64,000 nucleotides of DNA from contig NZ_JAUNTO010000014.1 in NCBI RefSeq assembly GCF_030538655.1, forward strand, positions 24,741 to 88,740, written 5' to 3'. This document shows positions 20,285-30,350 of this stretch, one piece after another. Below the pieces are notes generated by a model. The model was not told where the DNA came from, searched no databases, and was given only the letters and a program-made list of their open reading frames with translations. How positions within the stretch are numbered: position 1 is the first letter of the stretch; the number at the start of each line of letters is the position of its first letter. Position numbers and translations under genes: made by a program. The DNA comes from Paracoccus sp. (in: a-proteobacteria). Its GTDB lineage: Bacteria; Pseudomonadota; Alphaproteobacteria; Rhodobacterales; Rhodobacteraceae.

Positions 20285-20573
20285 TCCGCTTGATCTGTCG
20301 CGCGCCGATCCCAAGGGGCTGATCCGCGAAAGTTTTCGTATCGAGGGGATCACCGCCGCCGAATGCCGGTCGATCTTTGTCGATTGGGCGCTGTCGCTGC
20401 CCGATGGTGTCGATGCTGCGGCGGCGATGCGGCTGGTCATCGACAGCTATGCCCCCAAGGCGCTGCCTGCCGGTGTGGCGCATCCGATGGTCGCGGTGCT
20501 GACCGAAGGCGTGGCAGTAAAGGCGGCCCCCCCGCAACGGCGGGGCGGGCGTGCCGGTCGACTGGGCCGGTGA
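20277..20573 (+). CDS. conserved hypothetical protein
   Basis: The 98-residue product starts with MSDPLDLSRADPKGLIRESFRIEGIT and has an alpha-helical look. Its C-terminal 15 residues are rich in Arg and Gly. I know no function. It is held between the GntR regulator (overlap of eight bases) and the glycosylase gene (GTGA overlap), which suggests a single transcript. Confidence 0.7.
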   Translation: MSDPLDLSRADPKGLIRESFRIEGITAAECRSIFVDWALSLPDGVDAAAAMRLVIDSYAPKALPAGVAHPMVAVLTEGVAVKAAPPQRRGGRAGRLGR

Positions 20574-21193
20574 GGATCATCGCCGCGCAGGCGGATCTGG
20601 ATGAAGGCTGTGATTATCTGGCAGCGGTTTGCCCGGTCTGGGCGCGGGTTTTGCCGCAGCTTGGGCCTTTGCCCTTGCGCCGCAGGGCCGACGGGTTCGG
20701 GGCGATCTGCGATGCGGTGATTGGCCAGCAGATTTCGGTAGCCGCCGCGGCGGCTATTACCTCGCGGATGCAGGCGGCGGGGCTGTTGGATCAGGCGGCG
20801 GTTGCGGCGGCGTCCGAGGATGATCTGCGCGCGGCAGGGCTGTCGCGGCCCAAGGTGCGTTACCTGAAAGGCATTGCAGCGGCGGACGTCGATTGGCCGG
20901 GGCTGCGCGATCTGCCTGACGATCAGGCGATGGCGGCGCTGGTGGCCTTGCCCGGCGTGGGCCACTGGACCGCCGAGATTTACCTGAAATTCGCGCTTGG
21001 CCGGGCGGATGTGCTGGCCTCGGGCGATCTGGCCCTGCAAGAGTCGGCACGGCTGATGTATGATCTGCCCGCGCGGCCTTCCGCCAGGGCGCTGATGGCG
21101 CTGGCCGAGCCATGGCGGCCATGGCGTGCGGTTGCGGCGCGGGGGCTGTGGGCCTATTACCGAATGACAAAGGGCCGCGAGGGTGTGAAATGA
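20570..21193 (+). CDS. DNA-3-methyladenine glycosylase, AlkA/HhH-GPD type
   Basis: Excises alkylated bases. The 207-residue product has the HhH-GPD fold: AICDAVIGQQISVAAAAAI (the interface helix), LPGVGHWTAEIYLKFALGRADVLASGDLALQ, where the helix-hairpin-helix is LPGVGHWTA and the catalytic Asp is the one in SGDLAL. It lacks the N-terminal TBP-like domain of E. coli AlkA, as do many short homologues. It starts with GTG at 20570, overlapping the stop of the preceding gene, and ends overlapping the esterase gene. Confidence 0.9.
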   Translation: MRIIAAQADLDEGCDYLAAVCPVWARVLPQLGPLPLRRRADGFGAICDAVIGQQISVAAAAAITSRMQAAGLLDQAAVAAASEDDLRAAGLSRPKVRYLKGIAAADVDWPGLRDLPDDQAMAALVALPGVGHWTAEIYLKFALGRADVLASGDLALQESARLMYDLPARPSARALMALAEPWRPWRAVAARGLWAYYRMTKGREGVK

Positions 21194-21843
21194 GCCGTGA
21201 ACTGAAATTTGCCCGCAAAGGACCGGCGGATGCCGATGCTGTGGTGGTGTTCCTGCATGGCTATGGTGCGGATGGCGCTGATTTGCTGGGGCTGGCCGAT
21301 CCGCTGTCGCCGCATCTGCCGGGCGTAGCCTTTTACGCCCCCGACGCCCCGGAACCCTGCGCCAACAATCCGATGGGCTATCAATGGTTTCCGATCCCCT
21401 GGCTGGACGGATCGTCCGAGGATCAGGCGCGCGCGTCGATGGAGCAATCCATTGTCGATCTGAACAACTTTCTGGATAAGGTGCTGACGGACGAGGGGCT
21501 GACGGCAGATCGCATGGCGATCATCGGCTTTTCGCAGGGCACAATGATGGCGTTGTATGTGCTGCCACGCCGCGATCAGGCGGTGGCGGGGATCGTCGGC
21601 TTTTCCGGGCGGTTGCTGGCGCCGGAACGGCTGAACGAGGTGCGGGTGAAACCGCCGGTGCTGCTGGTCCATGGCGATGCCGATCCGATGGTGCCTTTTG
21701 CCGATATGGGGTTGGCGGGCGAGGCGCTGAGCGGGGCCGGATTTACCGTTTACGGCCATGTGATGAAGGGCACCGGCCATGGCATCGCGCCCGACGGATT
21801 GTCGGTGGCGCTGTCGTTTTTAAAGGATGTGCTGGGCAAATAG
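21190..21843 (+). CDS. carboxylesterase/phospholipase-type alpha/beta hydrolase
   Basis: The 217-residue product belongs to the YpfH/EstB group: VVVFLHGYGADGADLLGLAD near the start, nucleophile GFSQGTMMALY (Ser near residue 118), the catalytic Asp in HGDADPMVP and His in GTGHGIAPDGL. It hydrolyses short acyl esters in relatives; the natural substrate is unknown. The ATG at 21190 overlaps the stop of the glycosylase gene. A repeat element abuts its stop codon. Confidence 0.88.
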   Translation: MSRELKFARKGPADADAVVVFLHGYGADGADLLGLADPLSPHLPGVAFYAPDAPEPCANNPMGYQWFPIPWLDGSSEDQARASMEQSIVDLNNFLDKVLTDEGLTADRMAIIGFSQGTMMALYVLPRRDQAVAGIVGFSGRLLAPERLNEVRVKPPVLLVHGDADPMVPFADMGLAGEALSGAGFTVYGHVMKGTGHGIAPDGLSVALSFLKDVLGK

Positions 21844-21904
21844 GGGGCCAGCCCCCTCGCGCCGTTCCGGCGCTCACCCCCGGGATATTTGCGGACAGAA
21901 GATG
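21842..21904 (+). repeat. GC-rich hairpin/AAATATCC repeat, copy A
   Basis: Starts in the stop codon of the esterase gene. There is one hairpin, AGGGGGC-CA-GCCCCCT (21842-21857), and a second, GCGCCG-TTC-CGGCGC (21859-21873). After CCCCCGG comes GATATTT and the tail GGACAGAAGATG. The tail is shared with copy D (38661-38681). It could serve as a transcription terminator for the operon ending here. Confidence 0.75.
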
Positions 21905-21964
21905 CTGACGGGTTTTGTCAGGGGTGGGCGTTGACTTTTTGTGGCGCGCACACACCTTTGCGCT

Positions 21965-24151
<2,187 letters not shown>

Positions 24152-24202
24152 TGCGGTATCTGCCGCTGATCCTGTGGCGATGCACGCCTCAAGATGCCTC
24201 GG

Positions 24203-24233
24203 GCCGGGGTGTTGGGGCAAACAAAAAGCCGTG
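24203..24233 (+). repeat. dispersed CAAACA repeat, copy 2
   Basis: Divergent copy. GTGTTGGGGCAAACA followed by AAAAGCCGTG aligns to the second half of the other three copies with about four differences in 25 bases. It lies between the convergent uvrB and I78 genes. Confidence 0.55.
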
Positions 24234-24512
24234 TCAGCGGCATTCGGCGCGCTGAATCCAGCCCTTGTCATCAACGAACACCACCAGACGACCCGACCGA
24301 TAATCGGCGGGCGGGGTTATACCCGGCGGGACGATGACCATGCGCTGGCCGGTGCCCGCAAAGACCTCGCCCACGTTCATGCCGGTAATGGCCGGGGGCG
24401 CGCCGGTGTCGCAGGTGTTGGCTGACAAGGTGATGCGCGGCGGCCCCGACGACGGGGCGGCGCAGGCACCAGCGATCATGACAAGGGGGAGGGCGCGCAA
24501 CAGCGGGGGCAT
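24234..24512 (-). CDS. I78-type peptidase inhibitor, putative lipoprotein
   Basis: The 92-residue product has a signal peptide with lipobox AGAC at about residues 14-17, so it is probably lipidated and held at the envelope. The mature part matches the I78 pattern: a lone Cys early (NTCDT), then GQRMVIVPPGITPPADYRSGRLVVFVDDKGWIQRAECR. The family inhibits serine endopeptidases. It is more diverged than the neighbouring I78 gene (ADYRSGR in place of TMDYxPxR), which lowers confidence. Confidence 0.65.
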   Translation of the reverse strand: MPPLLRALPLVMIAGACAAPSSGPPRITLSANTCDTGAPPAITGMNVGEVFAGTGQRMVIVPPGITPPADYRSGRLVVFVDDKGWIQRAECR

Positions 24513-24536
24513 TCGGGCTCCTTTGTTTTGGGATCA

Positions 24537-24559
24537 GGGCGGGCGATTGCTGCCCGCCC
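24537..24559. terminator. hairpin between the two I78 genes
   Basis: Perfect stem GGGCGGGC / GCCCGCCC with a seven-base loop. On the minus strand it follows the second I78 gene but lacks a clear U tract, so it may only attenuate. Confidence 0.4.
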
Positions 24560-24573
24560 CGCTTTTGTGGTTA

Positions 24574-24873
24574 TCAGCCGCATTTCACAACGGTCAGGAC
24601 GCCGCGGCGATCATATTCAAAATTCAGCCGCGTGGGAACGTGATCCATCGTCACCGGATCACCGCTGCGATAGTGGCGGAACTCGGTCCCGGCGGGCAGG
24701 CTGATTTCGGGCGAGCGTTGGCCCACGAAGGCCTGATAGGCGGCGGCATTGCAGGTATCGCCCGCAGGCACGACCGGGACAGGAACCGGCACGGTTTCGA
24801 CCGGCTGGACCACGGTGCAGGCGGCCAGCAGGGCCGGGGCGGCGATGAGGGACAGCAGTTTGGTGGATTTCAT
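24574..24873 (-). CDS. I78 family peptidase inhibitor, lipoprotein
   Basis: The 99-residue product has a lipoprotein signal (MKSTKLLSLIAAPALLAAC, Cys19) and a Val/Pro-rich linker. The I78 domain follows: DTCNAAAYQAFVGQ, a Glu/Leu helix, then the inhibitory loop with DPVTMDHVPTRLNFEYDRRGVLTVVKCG. The ATG at 24873 has a GGAGGAAA ribosome site. It lies next to a second I78 gene and sodC on the same strand. Confidence 0.82.
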   Translation of the reverse strand: MKSTKLLSLIAAPALLAACTVVQPVETVPVPVPVVPAGDTCNAAAYQAFVGQRSPEISLPAGTEFRHYRSGDPVTMDHVPTRLNFEYDRRGVLTVVKCG

Positions 24874-24931
24874 GTTTTCCTCCCGTGACAAGATGTCTGG
24901 TGGCGGGTTAACGCGCCAGCAGCGATAGAGT

Positions 24932-25447
24932 TCAATTTTGCGCGGGCGCGAAAACGCCGCAGCCGATCCGGTCGCCAGCATTGCCGGTGGGCTGGCCTGT
25001 GTAGTCATCGGCCTGTGCGTGGATGACAAAGGCGGCCCCGTCGGCATCGGTCAGCATGTCAGTGGTCAGGCCGGGTGCGAACAGTTCCAGCCGCACTTCG
25101 CCGCTGTCGGGGACGTGGATATTGGGCAGGTCGCCCGGATGCGGGCCACCATCGGCCATGACGCCATGATCGTGACCATTGGCCAGATGCCCCCCGGCCG
25201 AGGTGAAATCAGGCCCTTCGCAGGCGCCGGTTTCGTGGATGTGGATGGCGCGGATGCCCGGTTCCAGCCCTTTCAGAAAGATGGTCAGCAGCAAGGTGCC
25301 CGATGGCGTGGGCGCGGCGGCGACGCTGCCCATATCGGCGCCATCTGGCCCGGCGATCTGCGCGACCAGTCCTTGCGGTTCTGACTGGGCAAGGGCAGGG
25401 GTGGCCAGCATCAGGGCGGTGGGGATGGCGAAAAGTATGCGTTTCAT
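24932..25447 (-). CDS. sodC: periplasmic Cu,Zn superoxide dismutase
   Basis: Converts periplasmic superoxide to oxygen and peroxide. The 171-residue product has a signal peptide (about 1-20, ending ALA). Metal ligands are in [23 protein letters not shown] and [12 protein letters not shown]. Two Cys (in GACEG and IGCGVF) form the expected disulfide, and NAGDRIGCG is the family end motif. It starts at ATG 25447 after GAGGACAAC. Confidence 0.95.
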   Translation of the reverse strand: MKRILFAIPTALMLATPALAQSEPQGLVAQIAGPDGADMGSVAAAPTPSGTLLLTIFLKGLEPGIRAIHIHETGACEGPDFTSAGGHLANGHDHGVMADGGPHPGDLPNIHVPDSGEVRLELFAPGLTTDMLTDADGAAFVIHAQADDYTGQPTGNAGDRIGCGVFAPAQN

Positions 25448-25586
25448 GTTGTCCTCGGGGTTCGGCTGTGTGTTGTGGTCGGGTTGTGACAGGGCAACGG
25501 CTGGCGCGGCAAATCGTTCCGGGGGCTTGATCCGCGCGCCCGCTTTGGCGATAAATTACGCGTCCGCCAGTCAAGGGAATATCGCC

Positions 25587-25898
25587 ATGCGCGTTCGCAT
25601 CTATCAGCCCGCCCGCAATGCCATGCAATCGGGCACTGCCCGCACCAAAGGGTGGGTGCTGGAATTTCCCCATGCCGATGCGCGCGACATCGACCCGCTG
25701 ATGGGCTGGACCAGCAGCGACGATACCCAAAGCCAGGTGCGGCTGACATTCGAAACCCGCAAGCAGGCCGAAGATTACGCCCGCGAACACGGGCTGGAGT
25801 ATGTGCTGCGCGATCCGCATCCGCGGGCGGCCAACATCCGTCCGCGCGGCTATGGCGAAAACTTCGCCACCGACCGGCGTGCACCGTGGACGCACTGA
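25587..25898 (+). CDS. complex I accessory subunit, NDUFS4 homologue
   Basis: The 103-residue product matches the ETC complex I subunit conserved region: [73 protein letters not shown]. This is the bacterial homologue of the mitochondrial 18 kDa subunit. Paracoccus denitrificans complex I is known to contain such supernumerary subunits. The gene is far from any nuo operon in this window. The start is an ATG at 25587, and the acetyltransferase gene overlaps its 3' end by 13 bases. Confidence 0.92.
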   Translation: MRVRIYQPARNAMQSGTARTKGWVLEFPHADARDIDPLMGWTSSDDTQSQVRLTFETRKQAEDYAREHGLEYVLRDPHPRAANIRPRGYGENFATDRRAPWTH

Positions 25899-26350
25899 CG
25901 ATCTCACGGGAAAGCCCGCTGGCGGATGATCTGGCGATCCTGTTCGCGCGGCATCATCACCACTGCCACGTCGATACGCCGCCTGAATCAATTCACATGA
26001 TGGATCGCGGCGATCTGGACGCGCCGGGCATTGCCTTTTTCGTGCTGCGCGATGGCGGGTCGCCGGTCGCAATGGGGGCGGTGAAAGAAATCGCCCCCGC
26101 GCAAGGCGAGATCAAATCCATGCATGTTCTGGCCGAGGCGCGCGGACGCGGGCTGTCGCGCCGCCTGCTGGATCATCTGATCGCCGAGGCGCGGGCCGCC
26201 GGGCTGTCGCGCCTGTCACTGGAAACCGGGTCGCAGCCCAGCTTTGACGCGGCGCGGGCCTTGTATGCGCGGGCCGGATTTCAGGAATGTGATCCGTTCG
26301 GCGATTACCGGGCCGATCCGAACAGCGTATTCATGGCGCGGGCGCTGTGA
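25886..26350 (+). CDS. GNAT family N-acetyltransferase
   Basis: The 154-residue product shows the acetyl-CoA binding motif [41 protein letters not shown], then [22 protein letters not shown]. It resembles uncharacterised GNATs that end in FMARAL. The acceptor is unknown. Translation starts at GTG 25886 within the end of the NDUFS4-like gene. A His-rich patch (RHHHHCH) lies near residue 22. Confidence 0.87.
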   Translation: MDALTISRESPLADDLAILFARHHHHCHVDTPPESIHMMDRGDLDAPGIAFFVLRDGGSPVAMGAVKEIAPAQGEIKSMHVLAEARGRGLSRRLLDHLIAEARAAGLSRLSLETGSQPSFDAARALYARAGFQECDPFGDYRADPNSVFMARAL

Positions 26351-26382
26351 TTGTCATTGCCGTCCAATCAAAGGGTTTCATC

Positions 26383-26754
26383 ATGACTGCACGATTTTCT
26401 CTACTCGCTGCTCTGCTGGCGGCCTCGCCCGCGCTGGCGCTGGCGCAGGAGCAGACCAACCGCCCCGAGGACGGGGCTTTCATCTCGCAGGTGGTGTTCA
26501 CCTGTGAACGCGGGACGCAGGTGCCGGTGGCCTATGTCCTTATTCCCACGGGCGAATCCTTTGCTGTTGCCCATATAGATGGACAGCAGATCGCCATGAT
26601 TCAGGTGGTGTCTGGCTCGGGCGTCCGCTATCGCTCGGTCGATGAGGCACACCCGTATGAGCTGCACGCCAAAGGCGATGACGGGATGTTCTTTTATGGG
26701 CCTGATGGCGATGCCGCCGATCTGCTGACGGAATGCAGGGTATCGGAGACTTGA
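26383..26754 (+). CDS. MliC-like lysozyme inhibitor
   Basis: The 123-residue exported protein has a signal peptide ending ALALAQ (about residue 22). The mature domain resembles MliC/PliC: VVFTCERGTQVPVAYVL, a middle hydrophobic strand, GSGVRYRSVDEAHPYELHAKGDDGMFFYG, and a final Cys (LLTECRV) that can pair with the first. Such proteins protect the cell wall from c-type lysozymes. The ATG at 26383 is preferred because it starts the signal peptide. Confidence 0.75.
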   Translation: MTARFSLLAALLAASPALALAQEQTNRPEDGAFISQVVFTCERGTQVPVAYVLIPTGESFAVAHIDGQQIAMIQVVSGSGVRYRSVDEAHPYELHAKGDDGMFFYGPDGDAADLLTECRVSET

Positions 26755-26788
26755 TCCTGCCGCCTGCTTGGCGCACAAGCGGCGCAGC

Positions 26789-26865
26789 GGTCCCGTAGCT
26801 CAACTGGATAGAGCAGCCGACTTCTAATCGGCAGGTTGAGGGTTCGATTCCTTCCGGGATCGCCA
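26789..26865 (+). tRNA. tRNA-Arg (anticodon TCT)
   Basis: A 77-base cloverleaf with acceptor GGTCCCG / CGGGATC, discriminator G and encoded CCA. The anticodon stem is GCCGA / TCGGC with loop CTTCTAA, giving anticodon TCT for AGA codons. The T arm is GAGGG-TTCGATT-CCTTC. Confidence 0.95.
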
Positions 26866-26922
26866 TATTCCATTATTAATCAAAGGCTTGCCGGGGCGCT
26901 TGCAGCCTGCATTAACCAACGA

Positions 26923-26951
26923 AAAAGGCCGGGCATGTGGCCCGGCCTTTT
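26923..26951. terminator. bidirectional terminator
   Basis: Perfect 12-bp stem AAAAGGCCGGGC / GCCCGGCCTTTT with a five-base loop. A and T tails on the two sides allow it to stop transcripts from the tRNA gene (plus) and the BI-1 gene (minus). Confidence 0.88.
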
Positions 26952-26970
26952 GGTCTGTATGGGGCGGCGA

Positions 26971-27717
26971 TTATTCGCGGTTGCCCATGAATTGCAGCAG
27001 GAACATGAACAGGTTCAGGAAATCCAGATACAGTTTCAGCGCACCCATGATCGCGGTCTTGCCTACGAATTCATCGCCGCTGTCGCGCATTTGCAGATAG
27101 GTGTTTTTGATGTTCTGGGTGTCATAGGCGGTCAGACCGGCAAAGATCAGCACGCCCAAAATCGAGATGGCGAACTGCATCCCCGACGATTGCAGGAAGA
27201 TGTTCACGATCGAGGCGACGATCAGGCCGATCACGCCCATAATCAGGAAGCTGCCCCAGCCCGAAATGTCTTTCTTGGTGGTATAACCCCACAGCGACAG
27301 CCCGGCAAAGGCGATGGCCGTCACAAGGAAGGTTTGCACGATGGACGTGCCGGTGAACACCAGAAAGATCGAGCTGATCGAAACGCCCATGATGGCGGCG
27401 AAGGCATAGAACAGAACAGTCGCGCCCTGCACCGACAGCCGGTTCAGCGCCGCGCCAAAGGCAAAGACCATAATCAGCGGTGCGAACATCACCAGCCATT
27501 TCAGCGGGCTGGTATACAGCGCCACACCCAGCGGCGACAGCGTGCCGTTGGCCGACACCGCAGCCTGCGAAATGCCATAGGCGGCCACTGCGGTCACGCC
27601 CATGCCCACCGACATCAGCCCATAGACGCGGTTCATGTAGGAACGCAGACCCTCGTCGATTGCGGCCTGCTGTGCCACACCGCCCTGGGCCGTGCGGAAG
27701 GTGTTGTATTCTGCCAT
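26971..27717 (-). CDS. Bax inhibitor-1/YccA family membrane protein
   Basis: The 248-residue inner-membrane protein has seven predicted transmembrane helices and the UPF0005 pattern: EGLRSYMNRVYGLMSVGMGVTAVAAYGIS, PLKWLVMFAPLIMVF, FAGLTAYDTQNIKNTYL near the C-terminus. The conserved Asp of the pH sensor lies in TAYDTQ. Relatives conduct calcium or interact with proteases such as FtsH. The start at ATG 27717 follows GGGAGAGTC. Confidence 0.93.
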   Translation of the reverse strand: MAEYNTFRTAQGGVAQQAAIDEGLRSYMNRVYGLMSVGMGVTAVAAYGISQAAVSANGTLSPLGVALYTSPLKWLVMFAPLIMVFAFGAALNRLSVQGATVLFYAFAAIMGVSISSIFLVFTGTSIVQTFLVTAIAFAGLSLWGYTTKKDISGWGSFLIMGVIGLIVASIVNIFLQSSGMQFAISILGVLIFAGLTAYDTQNIKNTYLQMRDSGDEFVGKTAIMGALKLYLDFLNLFMFLLQFMGNRE

Positions 27718-27832
27718 CTGACTCTCCCGTTAATCCGTATCGGCGTAGGGGGCACGGCCCCCGTTCGTTACACGGCTATATTGTCTGACCGGGCCGTTTT
27801 TTCAATGCCGCAAGTGTATAAAATGCCGCATC

Positions 27833-28792
27833 TCACAGGGTGATGACCACCTTTCCCGTCGAGGCGCGGTCCCGCAGCCGGGCAAAGCCTTCGGCCACGC
27901 GGTCAAGCGGCAGGGTTTCCTGCGCCAGCGGTGGCAGGCGTCCGTCGGCGGCCATTGCGAACAGGTCTGTCAGGCTGGTGCGCAGCGCGGCGCCATCCAG
28001 CTTGCGATAGCCGCCCCAGTAAAAGCCGTGGATGGCGATGTTCTTGACCAGCGCGTGGTTCAGCGGCAGGGCTGGCGGCTTGCCCCCGGCAAACCCGATG
28101 ACCAGATGCCGTCCACCCGGTCGCAGCGCGCCAAAGGCCTCCAGCCCCGGCGCATCGCCGACCGGATCATAGACGACATCAACCCCGCCCAGATCGCGCA
28201 GTGCCTGCTTCAGATCCCCGGTGGTGGCACTGTCGATAACCTCGTGCGCGCCGGCCTGACGCACGGCCGCTAATCTGTCGTCCCCGCGGGCGATACCGAT
28301 GACCCGCGCGCCCATGACCGCGCCGATCTGCACCGCCGTCAGGCCCACGCCTCCGGCAGCCCCTAAAACCGCCAGCGTTTCACCCGCACGCAGATCGCCG
28401 CGCAAGGTCAGGGCCAGATGGCTGGTGCCATAGGCGATCTGGAACCCTGCGGCCTGTTCGTCACTGATCCCGTCAGGGATTGGCACACAGGCACCCGGCG
28501 GCACGACGATCTGCCCCGCCAGCGTGCCGGGATAGTTCACCGCGACCCGCATCCCAGGCGTCAGCCCGCTGTCGTCCGGCGCGCTGATGACCACGCCCGC
28601 GCCCTCCAGCCCCGGCGTGAAGGGGAACGGCTCGGCCTCTTGATAGCGGCCCTGCGCCTTGAGAAGATCGGCAAAGTTGAGCGCGGCGGCTTTCATCTGC
28701 ACCAGAACGTCGCCGGGACCGGGAAGCGGCGCGGCGATCTCAATCAGGCGTGGAGTCTCGCCCTGTGATTCTATCTTGGCTGCTTTCATCAT
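27833..28792 (-). CDS. NADPH:quinone oxidoreductase family protein (MDR superfamily)
   Basis: The 319-residue zinc-free medium-chain dehydrogenase has VKAAALNFADLLKAQGRY in the N-terminal GroES-like domain, AYGTSHLALTLRG, the NADPH-binding AVLGAAGGVGLTAVQIG, and KVVITL at the end. It lacks the catalytic zinc ligands, which fits quinone reductases. The start is at ATG 28792 or 28789, since two ATGs are adjacent. It diverges from the XRE regulator gene across 180 bases of AT-richer DNA. Confidence 0.88.
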   Translation of the reverse strand: MMKAAKIESQGETPRLIEIAAPLPGPGDVLVQMKAAALNFADLLKAQGRYQEAEPFPFTPGLEGAGVVISAPDDSGLTPGMRVAVNYPGTLAGQIVVPPGACVPIPDGISDEQAAGFQIAYGTSHLALTLRGDLRAGETLAVLGAAGGVGLTAVQIGAVMGARVIGIARGDDRLAAVRQAGAHEVIDSATTGDLKQALRDLGGVDVVYDPVGDAPGLEAFGALRPGGRHLVIGFAGGKPPALPLNHALVKNIAIHGFYWGGYRKLDGAALRTSLTDLFAMAADGRLPPLAQETLPLDRVAEGFARLRDRASTGKVVITL

Positions 28793-28854
28793 GGTTTATT
28801 TCCTGCCTTTGTTTCCAGATGGATAGTAGCTGCCTTCGCGTGCGGCAACAAATT

Positions 28855-28872
28855 TGCACTATGTGCAGTGCA
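28855..28872. promoter_or_regulatory. palindrome in a divergent promoter region, possible operator
   Basis: Perfect inverted repeat TGCACT-ATGTGC-AGTGCA between the divergent quinone oxidoreductase and XRE regulator genes. It could be an operator for the regulator next to it. No direct evidence links them. Confidence 0.4.
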
Positions 28873-28974
28873 TAACCTGTCTTTTTAGGTAGGATACGGC
28901 TTATTAACCATATTGGTGCTCGAAAATTGCAATTTGCTGGGGTAGGCCCATCATAGATTGCATAAGAGGTTGTC

Positions 28975-29334
28975 ATGAAACACGGTGTCGATGTTCATGT
29001 TGGTAAGCGTATCCGTCATCGTCGGTGGATGATCGGGATGACACAACAACAGCTGGCCGAAAAGGTTGGCATCAAGTTCCAGCAGATTCAAAAGTATGAA
29101 ACCGGGATGAACCGCGTTTCTGCCTCGCGTTTGTGGGATATTTCTCGGGCGGTTGACGTGCCGGTCAGCTTTTTCTTCGACGGCCTGAACGAAGGCCAGA
29201 TCATGGAGCAGATCGAAGGCGACATCATCGCCGACAAAGAGGCGCTGCAACTGGTCCGGGCCTATTACGCCATGCCCGCCGCGCAGCGTCGGCAGATTTT
29301 CGAACTGGCGCGGGTGCTGTCTGACGCCGCCTGA
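28975..29334 (+). CDS. XRE family transcriptional regulator
   Basis: The 119-residue DNA-binding protein has a classical Cro/CI helix-turn-helix at residues about 13-66 (KRIRHRRWMIGMTQQQLAEKVGIKFQQIQKYETGMNRVSASRLWDISRAVDVPVSFFFDG). A C-terminal helical part follows (LVRAYYAMPAAQRRQIFELARVL). The HTH is close to the alphaproteobacterial PraR/RosR-like regulators of quorum sensing and surface traits. That link is by family resemblance only. The upstream region is AT-rich and contains a palindrome. Confidence 0.88.
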   Translation: MKHGVDVHVGKRIRHRRWMIGMTQQQLAEKVGIKFQQIQKYETGMNRVSASRLWDISRAVDVPVSFFFDGLNEGQIMEQIEGDIIADKEALQLVRAYYAMPAAQRRQIFELARVLSDAA

Positions 29335-29434
29335 GGGGGCGTTAATCAAATACCGCTTTACTCTCCTTAAGCGAGTAAATGCACATAATGCAGAGTGGGC
29401 GGCAGATCCACCTGTCAAAAAACACACGGGGAGG

Positions 29435-29462
29435 AGGGGCGCGGATCGAACCGCGCCCCTTT
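29435..29462 (+). terminator. terminator behind the XRE regulator
   Basis: Stem AGGGGCGCGG / CCGCGCCCCT with a six-base loop, followed by TTTCCC. A weaker 7-bp inverted repeat, TTTACTC / GAGTAAA, lies upstream at 29357-29379. Confidence 0.75.
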
Positions 29463-29543
29463 CCCTTTGTCCATCATGCTGGCACAAGGTTGCCAAACTC
29501 ACGCGGGCGCCCCGGTGCCCGGCGCAGATACCGGGACACAGCC

Positions 29544-30338
29544 ATGCCACAGCACGATCACCGCGCCATTATCGACACGGCCCACGCGCTGGCCGATCAG
29601 GCGGGGCAGGCCATCCTGCCCTTGTTTCGCAGCCCGCTGGCGGCGGAAAACAAGCTGGCCGACGGTTTTGACCCGGTAACAGCGGCGGATCGTGCATCGG
29701 AACAGGCGATGCGGGCGATTCTGGTCGAACGCCGCCCTGATGACGCGATTCTGGGCGAAGAATTCGGTGCGCAACCCGGTCAATCGGGGCTGACATGGGT
29801 GCTGGACCCCATCGACGGCACCCGTGCCTTTATCTGCGGCGCGCCGACATGGGGCGTGCTGATCGGGGTGCGTGACGACACTGGCCCGATCTATGGGCTG
29901 ATCGACCAGCCCTATACCGGCGAACGGTTCGAGGGCGGGCTGGGTCTGGCGCGGCTGACGGGGCCGCATGGCGAAACGGCGCTGCGGGTGCGGCAGACCG
30001 GCGATCTGACGCAGGCGACGCTGATGACCACCTACCCCGAGGTGGGCAGCCCGGCCGAGGCCGCTGCGTTTCACCGTGTGGCCGGACGGGTGCGGCTGAC
30101 CCGCTATGGTATGGATTGCTATGCCTATGCGCTGCTGGCGTTGGGGCATGTCGATCTGGTGATCGAGGCCGGTTTGCAGGCTTATGACGTGGTGGCCCCG
30201 ATTGCCGTGGTGCGCGCGGCGGGGGGGATCGTGACCGACTGGCAGGGCGGCGATCCTTCTGGCGGGGGGCAGATCATCGCTGCGGCGACGCCCGAACTGC
30301 ATCGCGCGGCTTTGGCGCTGCTGAACCAAACGGCCTGA
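29544..30338 (+). CDS. inositol monophosphatase family protein, histidinol-phosphatase-like
   Basis: The 264-residue Mg-dependent phosphatase has ILGEEFG (Glu ligands), WVLDPIDGTRAFICGAPTWGVLIG (the DPIDGT motif), and LQAYDVVAPIAVVRAAGGIVTDWQGG near the C-terminus. The FICGAPTWG form is typical of HisN-type histidinol phosphatases rather than inositol-specific enzymes. I infer a histidine-pathway role, not proven. The ATG at 29544 is chosen because the open frame upstream runs through the terminator. Confidence 0.85.
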   Translation: MPQHDHRAIIDTAHALADQAGQAILPLFRSPLAAENKLADGFDPVTAADRASEQAMRAILVERRPDDAILGEEFGAQPGQSGLTWVLDPIDGTRAFICGAPTWGVLIGVRDDTGPIYGLIDQPYTGERFEGGLGLARLTGPHGETALRVRQTGDLTQATLMTTYPEVGSPAEAAAFHRVAGRVRLTRYGMDCYAYALLALGHVDLVIEAGLQAYDVVAPIAVVRAAGGIVTDWQGGDPSGGGQIIAAATPELHRAALALLNQTA

Positions 30339-30350
30339 CAGGGGGCGTCT

